Shown here: piece by piece, positions 1 through 6,730 of the stretch | How positions within the stretch are numbered: position 1 is the stretch's first letter | Layout of the letters: the number at the start of each line of letters is the position of its first letter | Assembly: GCA_020861055.1 (NCBI GenBank) | Contig: JAJBTD010000014.1 | Span: 1-10,272, forward strand | DNA length: 10,272 bases | Direction of reading: 5' to 3' | Origin: Clostridiales bacterium | GTDB taxonomy: Bacteria; Bacillota; Clostridia; Oscillospirales; Oscillospiraceae | The notes under the pieces: generated by a model | Seen by the model: the letters and a program-made list of their open reading frames with translations, nothing else | Databases searched by the model: none | Told to the model about the DNA's origin: nothing | Translations under genes and position numbers: made by a program

Positions 1-681
1 CATGTGGAGTTCCGCTTACTTCAAGTAAAGGGGAAGTACGCCCTGACCCAGGCCGACCAGAAGGTGGCATGTATTCAGGCGCTGGCGGAGGTGATTTCCC
101 GGCTCCCCGGCTCAGCGGAGCGGGAGGTTTACGGCAACCGGATGGCACGGGAGATGGAGATCACCCCGGAGACCATGCAGCGGGAGATACGCCGCAGCCA
201 GAAGCGCCAGACCCGCTGGGAGGAGAAGCAGCAGGCCCGAAAGGTGCTCCAGCCGGTGCAGATGAACCAGCCGGAGAGCCGCACCCTGCGTTACGAAAAT
301 ATGCGTTCCGGCAAGGCGGAGGAGGGCGTCATCGCTCTGCTGATGAACGATCCGGGGCTGCTGGCCCAAACCCGTGGACTGAGTCCGGATGATTTTACTG
401 TCCCCCTGTTTCGCCGGCTCTACCAGTTGATCTGGGAGCGGTGGACGGAGGATAGGCCGGTCTCCCTGAATGCCCTGGGCCCGGAGCTGACCGGCGAGGA
501 GATGAACCATCTCGTCTCCATTCTCCAACAGCCCATCTCCCAGAGCAACCAGGAGCGGGCGATGGAGGACTACATCAATATTATACAGACCGAGGGCCTG
601 AAGCGCGCGGGCACATCCGATTTGGACGATACGGCGCTGATGGCGTTCAGAGACAAAAAAGGCATGGAGGAACCGAAATGA
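1..681 (+). CDS. dnaG: DNA primase, C-terminal part (5' end outside window)
   Basis: This is the C-terminal 226 residues of the replicative primase, which makes RNA primers at the fork and docks on the DnaB-type helicase. The frame is open from base 1, so the GTG at 4 is an internal valine codon and the catalytic TOPRIM and zinc-binding parts lie upstream of the window. The first ~65 residues (KYALTQADQKVACI, then YGNRMAREMEI) match the end of the primase RNA-polymerase core. A charged linker follows, and from about residue 100 (RSGKAEEGVIALLMNDPGLL, then DDFTVPLFRRLYQLIWERW) comes the helical helicase-binding domain. The stop codon overlaps the rpoD start (ATGA), so the two are probably translationally coupled, and the rpoD Shine-Dalgarno lies inside this gene. 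The dnaG-rpoD pairing is the classical arrangement in Firmicutes and supports the call. Confidence 0.93.
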   Translation, partial: HVEFRLLQVKGKYALTQADQKVACIQALAEVISRLPGSAEREVYGNRMAREMEITPETMQREIRRSQKRQTRWEEKQQARKVLQPVQMNQPESRTLRYENMRSGKAEEGVIALLMNDPGLLAQTRGLSPDDFTVPLFRRLYQLIWERWTEDRPVSLNALGPELTGEEMNHLVSILQQPISQSNQERAMEDYINIIQTEGLKRAGTSDLDDTALMAFRDKKGMEEPK

Positions 682-1952
682 GCGACAAGAAAAAGACTGT
701 ATCCGAAAAGGGCAGAGAGAGCAAGGAGTCCAAGGAGTCCAAGGAGCAGAAGGCCCGTATTCCTGACGGCGTTCCAGGAGCAGAAAAGCTCAATGAACTG
801 ATTGAGCGGGGCAAGAAAAAGGGAAAGCTCACCGCTATGGAGATGATGGAGCTGGACGGCGTGGAGCTGGACAGCGACACCCTGGACCGTTTCTATGACA
901 TCCTGGAGAACCAGGGGATCGAATTGGTCTCCGACGAGGAGCTGCCGGAGACGGCGGAGCCTCCGGAGGAGGAGATCGAGGATCTGGCCGAGGAAGAGGT
1001 CGTGGACCCCAATACCCTGGTGGATAACTACGGGGTGGACGACCCGGTGCGGATGTACCTGAAGGAGATCGGAAAGGTCGCTCTGCTGACCCCGGATGAG
1101 GAGACGGCGCTGGCCAAGGGCATGAGCGCCGGAAACGTCGCCAAGGAGCAGCTGGAGGAGCTGGAGGAGTCCGGCGAGGATATTCCGGAGGAGGTCCGCA
1201 AGGAGCTGGAAAAGACCATCAAGCACGGCGAGAACTGCAAGCAGCGGCTGGCCGAGGCAAACCTCCGCCTGGTGGTCTCTATCGCAAAACGGTATGTCGG
1301 CCGGGGGATGCAGTTTTTGGATCTCATCCAGGAGGGCAACCTGGGCCTGATCAAGGCGGTGGAGAAATTCGACTATACCAAGGGCTATAAATTTTCCACC
1401 TATGCGACCTGGTGGATTCGTCAGGCCATTACCAGGGCTATCGCAGACCAGGCCAGAACGATCCGCATTCCCGTCCATATGGTGGAAACCATCAACAAGG
1501 TCATCCGGGTCTCCCGCCAGCTGCTCCAGGAGCTGGGCCATGATCCATCCCCGGAGGAGATCGCCGCCGAGATGAATATGCCGGTGGATAAGGTGCGGGA
1601 GATTTTGAAGATCGCCCAGGAGCCAGTCTCTTTGGAGACCCCCATCGGCGAGGAGGAGGACTCTCATCTGGGAGACTTCATCCAGGACGAGGACGCCTGT
1701 GAGCCTGCGGAGGCCGCCTCCTATACGCTGCTCAAGGAGCAGCTGACGGAGGTGCTCTCCACTCTGACCCCCAGGGAGGAGAAGGTGCTCAAGCTCCGCT
1801 TCGGTCTGGAGGACGGACGAACCCGCACTCTGGAGGAGGTGGGCAAGCAGTTCCACGTCACACGGGAGCGTATCCGCCAGATCGAGGCCAAGGCCCTGCG
1901 CAAGCTGCGCCACCCCAGCCGTTCCAAAAAGCTGAGAGACTTCCTGAATTAA
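678..1952 (+). CDS. rpoD: RNA polymerase primary sigma factor (SigA/RpoD)
   Basis: The 424-residue housekeeping sigma factor directs RNA polymerase to -10/-35 promoters. Visible parts are a Lys/Glu-rich N-terminus; a region 1.1-like segment (about 36-85); an acidic linker (85-112); region 1.2 (DDPVRMYLKEIG, about 121-132); region 2 (RLVVSIAKRYVGRG through FSTYATWWIRQAI, about 197-252), which melts and reads the -10; region 3 (about 265-345); and region 4 with its -35-reading helix-turn-helix (VTRERIRQIEAKALRKLR, 394-411). The C-terminus RSKKLRDFL is typical of primary sigmas. GGAGG at 666-670 sits 7 bases before ATG 678, within dnaG. A 9-bp tandem repeat (724-750) encodes ESKESKE-like residues in the variable N-terminus. 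A strong terminator follows the stop. All core motifs are intact, so an alternative sigma is very unlikely. Confidence 0.98.
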   Translation: MSDKKKTVSEKGRESKESKESKEQKARIPDGVPGAEKLNELIERGKKKGKLTAMEMMELDGVELDSDTLDRFYDILENQGIELVSDEELPETAEPPEEEIEDLAEEEVVDPNTLVDNYGVDDPVRMYLKEIGKVALLTPDEETALAKGMSAGNVAKEQLEELEESGEDIPEEVRKELEKTIKHGENCKQRLAEANLRLVVSIAKRYVGRGMQFLDLIQEGNLGLIKAVEKFDYTKGYKFSTYATWWIRQAITRAIADQARTIRIPVHMVETINKVIRVSRQLLQELGHDPSPEEIAAEMNMPVDKVREILKIAQEPVSLETPIGEEEDSHLGDFIQDEDACEPAEAASYTLLKEQLTEVLSTLTPREEKVLKLRFGLEDGRTRTLEEVGKQFHVTRERIRQIEAKALRKLRHPSRSKKLRDFLN

Positions 1953-1969
1953 ACCAGCTGTGATGAATG

Positions 1970-2012
1970 ATTCCCCTTCTGCATATGTTATATGGCAGAG
2001 GGGGGATTTTTT
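1970..2012 (+). terminator. Rho-independent terminator of dnaG-rpoD that also holds the SD of the next gene
   Basis: Bases 1970-1982 pair with 1995-2007 in a 13-bp stem with two G-T(U) pairs. The loop ATATGTTATATG can itself pair further (ATAT/ATAT), and the stem runs into six T's (2007-2012). It starts 17 bases after the rpoD stop, which fits an intrinsic terminator. The G-rich 3' arm (AGAGGGGGGA, 1997-2006) is also the only plausible Shine-Dalgarno for the GTG at 2013. A full-length readthrough RNA would therefore hide this ribosome site. The structure is seen; the dual role is inferred. Confidence 0.85.
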
Positions 2013-2522
2013 GTGAAAAAATTGGACAAACCACTGCTGGCCAGCTACCTGATCGCCGTGGCGCTGGGCTGCGGACTGCATTTTCTGTTTTCACTTTGGC
2101 CCAGTATTCTGACGGAGTTCATCGCTCCGGTGAACGAGAGCGTCTGGGAGCATATCAAGCTGGTGTTTTGGCCGCTGCTTCTCTCCGGCGCTCTCCTCAC
2201 GAAAGCCGGCCGGTGGCAGACTGCCCCATGGCTTTTGTCTCTGCTGATCAGCTGCGGCCTGCTGCTGGCGGCAGGGTGGTATCTCAACTGTGTCGCCGGG
2301 GCAGGAAGCTTGGGGAGCAATCTGGCGCTGTATTTTATCGTGATCGGCGTGGGCTTCTTCCTGCCTGCCGTACTGCCAGTGGGGGAGAGGTGGAGCGGCC
2401 TGCTCACCGGAGCGGCGATCCTGCTGACAGGGCTGATCGTCTGCTGGACGATGCAGCCGCCGGATGCCGCTCTGTTTCGGGATATGTCTCTGGCGGACGC
2501 GCTCTATCAGCTGCCCTGTTGA
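2013..2522 (+). CDS. Small polytopic membrane protein, DUF6512-like
   Basis: A 169-residue hydrophobic protein with about five predicted membrane helices (roughly 8-30, 48-64, 71-93, 103-122, 129-147). Between helices 1 and 2 it carries the motif APVNESVWEHIKLVFWP (about 39-55), which I recall as characteristic of the DUF6512 family of Clostridia; that assignment is from memory. No function is established. I chose GTG 2013 because a G-rich Shine-Dalgarno (1997-2006) lies 6 bases upstream and MKKLDKPLL gives a normal positive-inside N-terminus. The in-frame ATG at 1992 would add seven residues but sits in the loop of the rpoD terminator with no ribosome site of its own. The gene is codirectional with rpoD but separated by that terminator, and I found no convincing separate promoter. 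It converges on the amidase gene. Confidence 0.75.
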   Translation: MKKLDKPLLASYLIAVALGCGLHFLFSLWPSILTEFIAPVNESVWEHIKLVFWPLLLSGALLTKAGRWQTAPWLLSLLISCGLLLAAGWYLNCVAGAGSLGSNLALYFIVIGVGFFLPAVLPVGERWSGLLTGAAILLTGLIVCWTMQPPDAALFRDMSLADALYQLPC

Positions 2523-2653
2523 ATGGGGCCCCACACATAGCCTCTAATGTCCGTAAAGGAGAAAACCTTTTCAGGCATTAAAGCATGTAAGGCGATTCCG
2601 CCTGCGTGGATTGAGAGACCGTAAACCATATTCGCTTTACAGGAATCAATCAA
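2523..2653. other. Convergent intergenic gap without a clear terminator
   Basis: This 131-bp gap separates the 3' ends of the membrane-protein and amidase genes. It contains the palindrome TGGGGCCCCA (2524-2533), a short hairpin (AGGCG/CGCCT around 2590-2604) and an imperfect GTAAA/TTTAC pair (around 2622-2640). None is followed by a convincing T-run on either strand, so I do not call a terminator here. An AATC triplet repeat lies at the end of the amidase gene. Confidence 0.4.
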
Positions 2654-3391
2654 TCAAACCGCCACATAGATTTGAGAGGCAAACCCCATAATGCCGGCAA
2701 ATTCCACCACATACCATCCCTGATATTCATTCCAGACGGTCAGCTCTGCGCCATCGTAGGCCCTGGCCAGAACAGTAGAAGTCACGCTGGGGCGCTCCCG
2801 GATGTTCAGGCTCCCCCAGCTCAGGTTCACCTTCCCCTTCCGCGGGGACTGAGGTGAGAGAACGGGAAGATAGAAAAAGTCCGCTACGCTGGCGCTGACA
2901 TTTTGCGCGATCTCCCCTGTGTGCGTCTGAATCCAGACCGCGTCGTCTGTGTTGTCATGGTAGGCGAGCTCTATGAGGGAGGCGGGCGCCCGCACCTTTG
3001 CGACCTCGCCGATGGTAGTAGTGGGCTCTGCACTTACCAGGTCCGGGTCGGGATAGATTTTCCTCAATCCTTCTGCGGCCAGCTCTGCGAACCGCTTGCC
3101 CTTCACAGAGCCTGGGTAGTAATAGACGATGGAGCCCTTGAGTGTCCCGGCCAGAAATTCCGGTGCGGCGTTGGAATGAAGGGCCAGGTGCAGGTTATAA
3201 TTTCCTTCATTGGAGGCCTGGATGCATTGGGCCGCGGTCATATCCGGCCGGTTCCGGGTCACGGTGACGCCGCTGGCCCGGAGGTATGGCTCCATCTGGT
3301 CGGCGATGAGGTTCATATACTGCTCCTCGTTGCCGCCGGTGATATAGGGATTGAATTCCTGGGTGGAGGGGGAGAGATAGAGCAGCGACAT
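2654..3391 (-). CDS. N-acetylmuramoyl-L-alanine amidase (Amidase_3-like) with C-terminal SH3b domain
   Basis: A 245-residue protein expected to cut the bond between N-acetylmuramic acid and the stem peptide of peptidoglycan. Residues 1-175 resemble the Amidase_3 fold in the divergent LSPSTQE subgroup: start LSPSTQEFN (6-14), Glu22/Glu23 in GGNEEQYMNLIAD (zinc-ligand position), HLALHSN (68-74, His72 as ligand) and the catalytic-type Glu141 in LIELAYHDN. Residues about 185-245 (GSLNIRERPSVTSTVL, then YQGWYVVEFAGIMGFASQIYV) are a bacterial SH3 domain, probably wall-binding. Two oddities stand out. The usual first zinc His (in DPGHGG) has no obvious counterpart, since Phe13 sits near that position. 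There is also no signal peptide, as in endolysins or proteins released by lysis. AAGGAGG lies 7 bases before ATG 3391. The family call is solid; activity is less certain. Confidence 0.82.
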   Translation of the reverse strand: MSLLYLSPSTQEFNPYITGGNEEQYMNLIADQMEPYLRASGVTVTRNRPDMTAAQCIQASNEGNYNLHLALHSNAAPEFLAGTLKGSIVYYYPGSVKGKRFAELAAEGLRKIYPDPDLVSAEPTTTIGEVAKVRAPASLIELAYHDNTDDAVWIQTHTGEIAQNVSASVADFFYLPVLSPQSPRKGKVNLSWGSLNIRERPSVTSTVLARAYDGAELTVWNEYQGWYVVEFAGIMGFASQIYVAV

Positions 3392-3418
3392 AGCGGGGCC
3401 TCCTTGCTTTGATAAGCC

Positions 3419-3447
3419 ATTCTATGCAGAGCACTGTTCACTGGACA
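3419..3447 (-). promoter_or_regulatory. Tentative sigma-A promoter for the amidase gene
   Basis: On the minus strand TAGAAT (3424-3419) is a 5/6 match to the -10 box. Seventeen bases upstream is TGTCCA (3447-3442), only 3/6 to the -35. It would give a leader of about 20 bases before ATG 3391. The -35 is weak and overlaps an inverted repeat (3441-3474), so this is a tentative call. Confidence 0.3.
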
Positions 3448-3474
3448 CAGAAATATTTTTCCGCTTCTGTGCAG
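3441..3474. repeat. Inverted repeat in the divergent amidase/DUF4349 intergenic region
   Basis: CACAGAA (3446-3452) and TTCTGTG (3465-3471) form a perfect 7-bp inverted repeat. It extends by CTG (3441-3443) pairing with CAG (3472-3474) after a two-base bulge. The 12-base spacer is T-rich. The repeat lies between two divergent genes and overlaps the putative amidase -35, so it could be an operator or a hairpin in the leader of the lipoprotein mRNA. Its role is inference. Confidence 0.45.
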
Positions 3475-3546
3475 CAATTTATAGGTCTGATGCGTACTAC
3501 AAATAGAAGGCAGACAAGAGATCCTGCTACAGAGAGGAGCATGAAC

Positions 3547-4530
3547 ATGAAACAGAGAAAATGGCTTGCAGCGGCAATGGCCCTGCTGCTGACCCTGCAG
3601 CTGGTATCCTGCGGCAGCTCGTCGGCGGACAGCGCATCGAATGAGAGCGTGAAGGTCTCCACTGCAATGGCAGAGGCGTCGGCAGACGTGGACTATGGAT
3701 ACGATGAAGTTGCCGAAACAGAGGATGCCGACACAACTGAGAGCGGCGAGAGCCTGGCAAGCAGCTATGACCCCAGCCAGGTCAAGCTGATCTATACCGC
3801 CTGGGTAGATGTGGAGGCGCTGGACTTTGATGTGGCTGTGAGCGGCCTGGAGGCTCTGGTGGACGAGCTGGGCGGCTATTGTGAATCCTCTTACCTGGGT
3901 AACTACAGCAGCGGCCGATACGCCTCCTACACCGTCCGGGTGCCGCAGGAGCAGTACCGTGCCTTCCTGGATGCCTGGTCGGAATCGGACAACTGCCATC
4001 TGCTCAGCCGGGAGGAAAACGTGGACGATGTGGGGACGGAGTATTTCGACCTGGAGACCCGTCTGAACACTCTGAACACGAAGATGGAGCGGCTTCAGAC
4101 GCTTTTGGCACAGGCGGAGGAGATGGCGGATATCATCGCCATCGAGAGCGAGATCAGCGATACGGAGTATGAGATCGAGATTTACACCTCTCAGCTGAAC
4201 CGGTACGACAGCCTGATCAACTACTCCACCGTCTATCTGACTATCGACGAGGTGGTCACGCTGTCGGAGGACGAGGAAGAGAGCCTGGGGGCCAGACTGC
4301 TGCAAAACCTGCGCTGGGGCGCTGAGGGCTTTGTGGACGGCCTGGAGGAGCTGGCAGTGTGGCTGGCCAGAAACCTGATCGGGATAGCGATTGCCGCTGT
4401 GCTGGCTGTTATCCTTGTGACGGCCATCCTGCGGCGGCGTAGGAATCGAAAAGGGGCGGGGAAAAAGAAGACGCCCGGACAGTCAATTCCAACAGAGCCG
4501 GAGCAGACAGAGAGTGAGACGAAAAAGTAA
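3547..4530 (+). CDS. DUF4349 lipoprotein with C-terminal membrane anchor
   Basis: A 327-residue exported protein. Residues 1-21 are a lipoprotein signal (MKQRKWLAAAMALLLTLQLVSC) with lipobox LVSC and lipidated Cys22. An acidic Ser/Asp/Glu-rich stretch (23-75) is followed by the DUF4349 domain (about 80-236), recognisable from DFDVAVSGLEALVDELGGY, SSGRYASYTVRVP, EYFDLETRL and YSTVYLTI. A coiled-coil-like helix spans about 168-222. A membrane helix (about 272-295) ends in RRRRNRKGAGKKK, so the tail is cytoplasmic. The domain has no established function; an envelope role is inferred from topology. GAGGAG at 3534-3539 lies 7 bases before ATG 3547 but only 1 base before ATG 3541, so I chose 3547. 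An open frame extending back to 3409 lacks a ribosome site and would bury the signal sequence. A strong terminator follows. Confidence 0.88.
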   Translation: MKQRKWLAAAMALLLTLQLVSCGSSSADSASNESVKVSTAMAEASADVDYGYDEVAETEDADTTESGESLASSYDPSQVKLIYTAWVDVEALDFDVAVSGLEALVDELGGYCESSYLGNYSSGRYASYTVRVPQEQYRAFLDAWSESDNCHLLSREENVDDVGTEYFDLETRLNTLNTKMERLQTLLAQAEEMADIIAIESEISDTEYEIEIYTSQLNRYDSLINYSTVYLTIDEVVTLSEDEEESLGARLLQNLRWGAEGFVDGLEELAVWLARNLIGIAIAAVLAVILVTAILRRRRNRKGAGKKKTPGQSIPTEPEQTESETKK

Positions 4531-4537
4531 AGTGACG

Positions 4538-4574
4538 AAGAAACGCAGGAGCCGACGCTCCTGCGTTTCTTTTA
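4538..4574. terminator. Terminator between convergent DUF4349 and rsmA genes, probably bidirectional
   Basis: A perfect 15-bp stem (4538-4552 with 4557-4571) closes a CGAC loop and is followed on the + strand by a short T-rich run. On the - strand the end of the stem also yields TTTCTT, followed by a T-rich stretch. It lies 7 bases after the DUF4349 stop and 12 bases after the rsmA stop, and probably serves both genes. Confidence 0.88.
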
Positions 4575-4585
4575 TGACGTGATTT

Positions 4586-5461
4586 TCAGGCCCTTTCCAG
4601 CAGCTCGCCCAGCCGGTTGGACAGCCGGGAGAATTCCTCCAGGCTCAGCGTCTCGCCCCGGACAGACGCGGCAAAGCCGCAGTCGGTCAAGGCGTCTGAC
4701 AGCTCCTCTCTGGTCAGCTCTCCCTGAAAGGCGGAGGTCAGGCCGTTGAGCAGCTTTTTCCGCCGCTGGGCAAAGGAGGCCCGGATGGTGCGAAACAGCA
4801 GTTCCCGGTCCTGGACCTGGACGGCAGGCTGCGGGAGTACCTCCATGTGGACGACAGCGGATGTCACCTTGGGCGCGGGAAGAAAGCATTCCGGCGGCAC
4901 CTCCAAGACGATGGAGCAGTCCGCATAGTACTGGCAGAACAGCGTGAACGCCCCATAGTCTCCTGTGCCAGGACGAGCGCAGATGCGCTGGGCCACCTCC
5001 CGCTGTACCAGGACGGTGATCGAGCGAAACAGGCCGATTTCCAACAGGCGGGTCAGCACCGGGGTCGTGATGTTATAGGGCAGGTTGGCACAGACCACGG
5101 GAGTCAGTCCGTCGAACCGATCCCGAACCAGCGCATCCAGATCCAGCTTCATAATGTCGCCGGAGACGACCTCTGTGTTGGGATAGGGAGCCAGCGTCTC
5201 CTTCAAGATGGGAAGCAGGGACTTGTCCAGCTCCACCGATACCACCTTGCCCGCCTGCCGGGCCAGGTGGACGGTGAGAGAGCCAATGCCGGGGCCGATC
5301 TCCAGCACGCAGCAGGAGCCGTCGGCCTGGGAAGAAGCGGCGATTTTCCGGGGAATTTCCGGTGCGATCAGGAAGTTCTGACCCATGGATTTGGAGAAAT
5401 GAAAGCCGTAGCGGGCTAACAGTGCCCGGAGCTGGCGTTCGTCGCAGAGTTCCATTATCAT
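4586..5461 (-). CDS. rsmA: 16S rRNA (adenine(1518)-N6/adenine(1519)-N6)-dimethyltransferase
   Basis: RsmA (KsgA) uses S-adenosylmethionine to dimethylate two adjacent adenines in the 3'-terminal hairpin of 16S rRNA during late 30S assembly. The 291-residue protein has the family length and motifs: FSKSMGQNFL (22-31), SAM-binding LEIGPGIGSLT (53-63), the acidic SVELD (75-79), GDI (101-103), catalytic NLPYNI (126-131) and PAPKVTSAVV (195-204), then the small helical C-terminal domain. Loss of this enzyme gives kasugamycin resistance in other bacteria. The start at 5461 has GAAAGG upstream (spacing about 5); the second ATG (5455) two codons later is also possible. It is codirectional with the yabE-like gene but separated by a terminator and preceded by its own promoter. 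In Bacillus, yabE and ksgA flank rnmV, which is absent here. Confidence 0.97.
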   Translation of the reverse strand: MIMELCDERQLRALLARYGFHFSKSMGQNFLIAPEIPRKIAASSQADGSCCVLEIGPGIGSLTVHLARQAGKVVSVELDKSLLPILKETLAPYPNTEVVSGDIMKLDLDALVRDRFDGLTPVVCANLPYNITTPVLTRLLEIGLFRSITVLVQREVAQRICARPGTGDYGAFTLFCQYYADCSIVLEVPPECFLPAPKVTSAVVHMEVLPQPAVQVQDRELLFRTIRASFAQRRKKLLNGLTSAFQGELTREELSDALTDCGFAASVRGETLSLEEFSRLSNRLGELLERA

Positions 5462-5495
5462 ACCAGCCTTTCAATCAAAACATTACTGCCGGTAC

Positions 5496-5527
5496 ATCAT
5501 ACCAGACGACAGGAGAAAAGGGAAGAG
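5496..5527 (-). promoter_or_regulatory. Extended -10 sigma-A promoter for rsmA
   Basis: On the minus strand TATGAT (5501-5496) is a 5/6 -10 box preceded by TGG, an extended -10 (TGnTATGAT). The candidate -35, 17 bases upstream, is TTCCCT (3/6), which is weak but tolerable with an extended -10. The predicted start near 5489 gives a leader of about 28 bases before ATG 5461. The terminator just upstream makes a separate promoter necessary. Confidence 0.6.
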
Positions 5528-5530
5528 GCA

Positions 5531-5573
5531 GAAATTCAAAAGCCCGGACAGACCGCAGGGCCTGTCCGGGCTT
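5531..5573 (-). terminator. Rho-independent terminator of the yabE-like gene
   Basis: A perfect 12-bp stem (5540-5551 with 5562-5573, AAGCCCGGACAG and its complement) closes a 10-base loop. Read on the minus strand it is followed by a T-rich tail (5540-5531). It lies 22 bases after the stop of the yabE-like gene and separates that gene from rsmA. Confidence 0.82.
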
Positions 5574-5595
5574 GTCTGAAAAAGGGAGGAAGCGC

Positions 5596-6690
5596 TCAGT
5601 CCTCTACTGTGCCGGTGATGATGTAGGCGACCACATTCCTGCGTCCAAAGTTGATGCAGGTAGAGCGGGAAGTCATATACAGATCCACGTCGTTGTTGTC
5701 GATCGCGCCGCCGCAGTCGCCAGCTACGGCGATACCGTAGACAAAGCTGCCGTCGGCAGACATGATAAACATTTTAGTGCCATAGGGGATGTAGTCAGGG
5801 TCAACTGCGACCACGCCCACCCGGGCTCGGCAGCCGGTAGAGCAGATAGCGCCCGATTTGGCGGTGTAGGCGGTGGCATTCAGCGTCAGAGAGCCGGAGA
5901 AGGTATAAGTATCGCCCTTGGAGGTGGTAAAGGTTCCCGCCTCATCGTCGATGTTGGTGATATACTCGCTGGAGGTGCTGTAGCCGGTGGGCTTTTCGAA
6001 GTTGACCTTTGTGCCGTAGGAGACCACTTCATCCACCGGGTCGGTGACGCTGGTGGCCACCTGCTCGTAGACAGGCTCCTGACCGTCCAGCTCGATCACC
6101 CGATAGGTGACGTTGGTGCTGCCCTCCACGCCCTCGGTAGTGACGGCCTCAGTGCCCCGGTCCATGTCAGGGTCTGCCACCCGAACGGAGGAGTAGGCGA
6201 TGGGGGTGCGCTCAGTGACATAGCTGACATTGGCCCGCGTGACCTCAATAAAATCGGTATCGCTGTCCAGGAGGGTGTCCGGATCGACGGAGACCTGGTC
6301 GTATTCGCCCAGCTGGATATTCAGGTGCTCCAGGACATCCGCTACAGTGTCGTGGGCTTCGGCCAGGGTAGACGTGGTGACGCCGTCGCAGACGACAGTG
6401 ATATACTGTCTCCGAGTGATGGACAGGCTGACTACCTCATCATCGGAGGAGGCCTCCAGCACATCCAGGTCGGAATAAGCGATGCCGGCCTCATCCAGCA
6501 CGTCGGACAGCTCCGCTGCATCGGAGGAGATAACGTACTGAGTGTCTCCATCGTTGATCTCGTATGTAATGGTGGCGGTGGCCGGGATGTTACACAGCAG
6601 CAGTACGGCGAGAACGGTGAGCGCAAACACGCCAACGTGAGCGGCCGCCTTAGAATGTGGTGAACATAATGCAAATTTGTGCTTTATCAT
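5596..6690 (-). CDS. YabE-like cell-wall protein: DUF348, G5 and 3D domains
   Basis: A 364-residue exported protein of the YabE/Rpf-related family, probably a peptidoglycan-active enzyme. It has a hydrophobic signal/anchor (about 17-38); two DUF348-like segments (about 40-85 and 96-140, each with an AELSDVLDEAGI-like helix); a G5-like region (about 148-228, VTRANVSYVTERTPIAYSSVRV); and a C-terminal 3D domain (about 270-360) named for three aspartates. Here these are Asp325 (AGDCGG), Asp331 and Asp336 (VDLYM), followed by the family's INFGRRNVVAYI. The 3D fold resembles MltA lytic transglycosylases, so glycan-strand cleavage is plausible but inferred. Four cysteines (283, 287, 326, 345) lie in this extracellular domain and could form disulfides. 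AAGGAGG lies 5 bases before ATG 6690. The gene has a consensus promoter and its own terminator. Confidence 0.92.
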   Translation of the reverse strand: MIKHKFALCSPHSKAAAHVGVFALTVLAVLLLCNIPATATITYEINDGDTQYVISSDAAELSDVLDEAGIAYSDLDVLEASSDDEVVSLSITRRQYITVVCDGVTTSTLAEAHDTVADVLEHLNIQLGEYDQVSVDPDTLLDSDTDFIEVTRANVSYVTERTPIAYSSVRVADPDMDRGTEAVTTEGVEGSTNVTYRVIELDGQEPVYEQVATSVTDPVDEVVSYGTKVNFEKPTGYSTSSEYITNIDDEAGTFTTSKGDTYTFSGSLTLNATAYTAKSGAICSTGCRARVGVVAVDPDYIPYGTKMFIMSADGSFVYGIAVAGDCGGAIDNNDVDLYMTSRSTCINFGRRNVVAYIITGTVED

Positions 6691-6730
6691 GATTGCCTCC
6701 TTGGGGAGAAATCAGGGGAAAGGTAAAACG

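Noticed and set aside
724..750. 9-bp tandem repeat in rpoD
   Set aside because: Only three imperfect copies in the variable charged N-terminus of the sigma factor; a minor length polymorphism at most.
570..2081. Long open frame on the minus strand, about 500 codons, opposite rpoD
   Set aside because: It is antisense to a complete, highly conserved rpoD; the Leu/Gln/His-rich product is what GC-rich codon bias gives on the opposite strand, and there is no ribosome site.
2524..2533. Palindrome TGGGGCCCCA after the DUF6512-like gene
   Set aside because: Stem without a loop or T-run; a chance GC palindrome rather than a terminator.
3409..3546. Upstream in-frame start of the DUF4349 gene
   Set aside because: It would place 46 residues before a textbook lipoprotein signal peptide, and it overlaps the ribosome site of the divergent amidase.
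5362..6663. Long + strand open frame of about 430 codons opposite rsmA and the yabE-like gene
   Set aside because: It runs across two real minus-strand genes, a terminator and a promoter; its Gly/Asp/Val-rich product has no recognisable domain.
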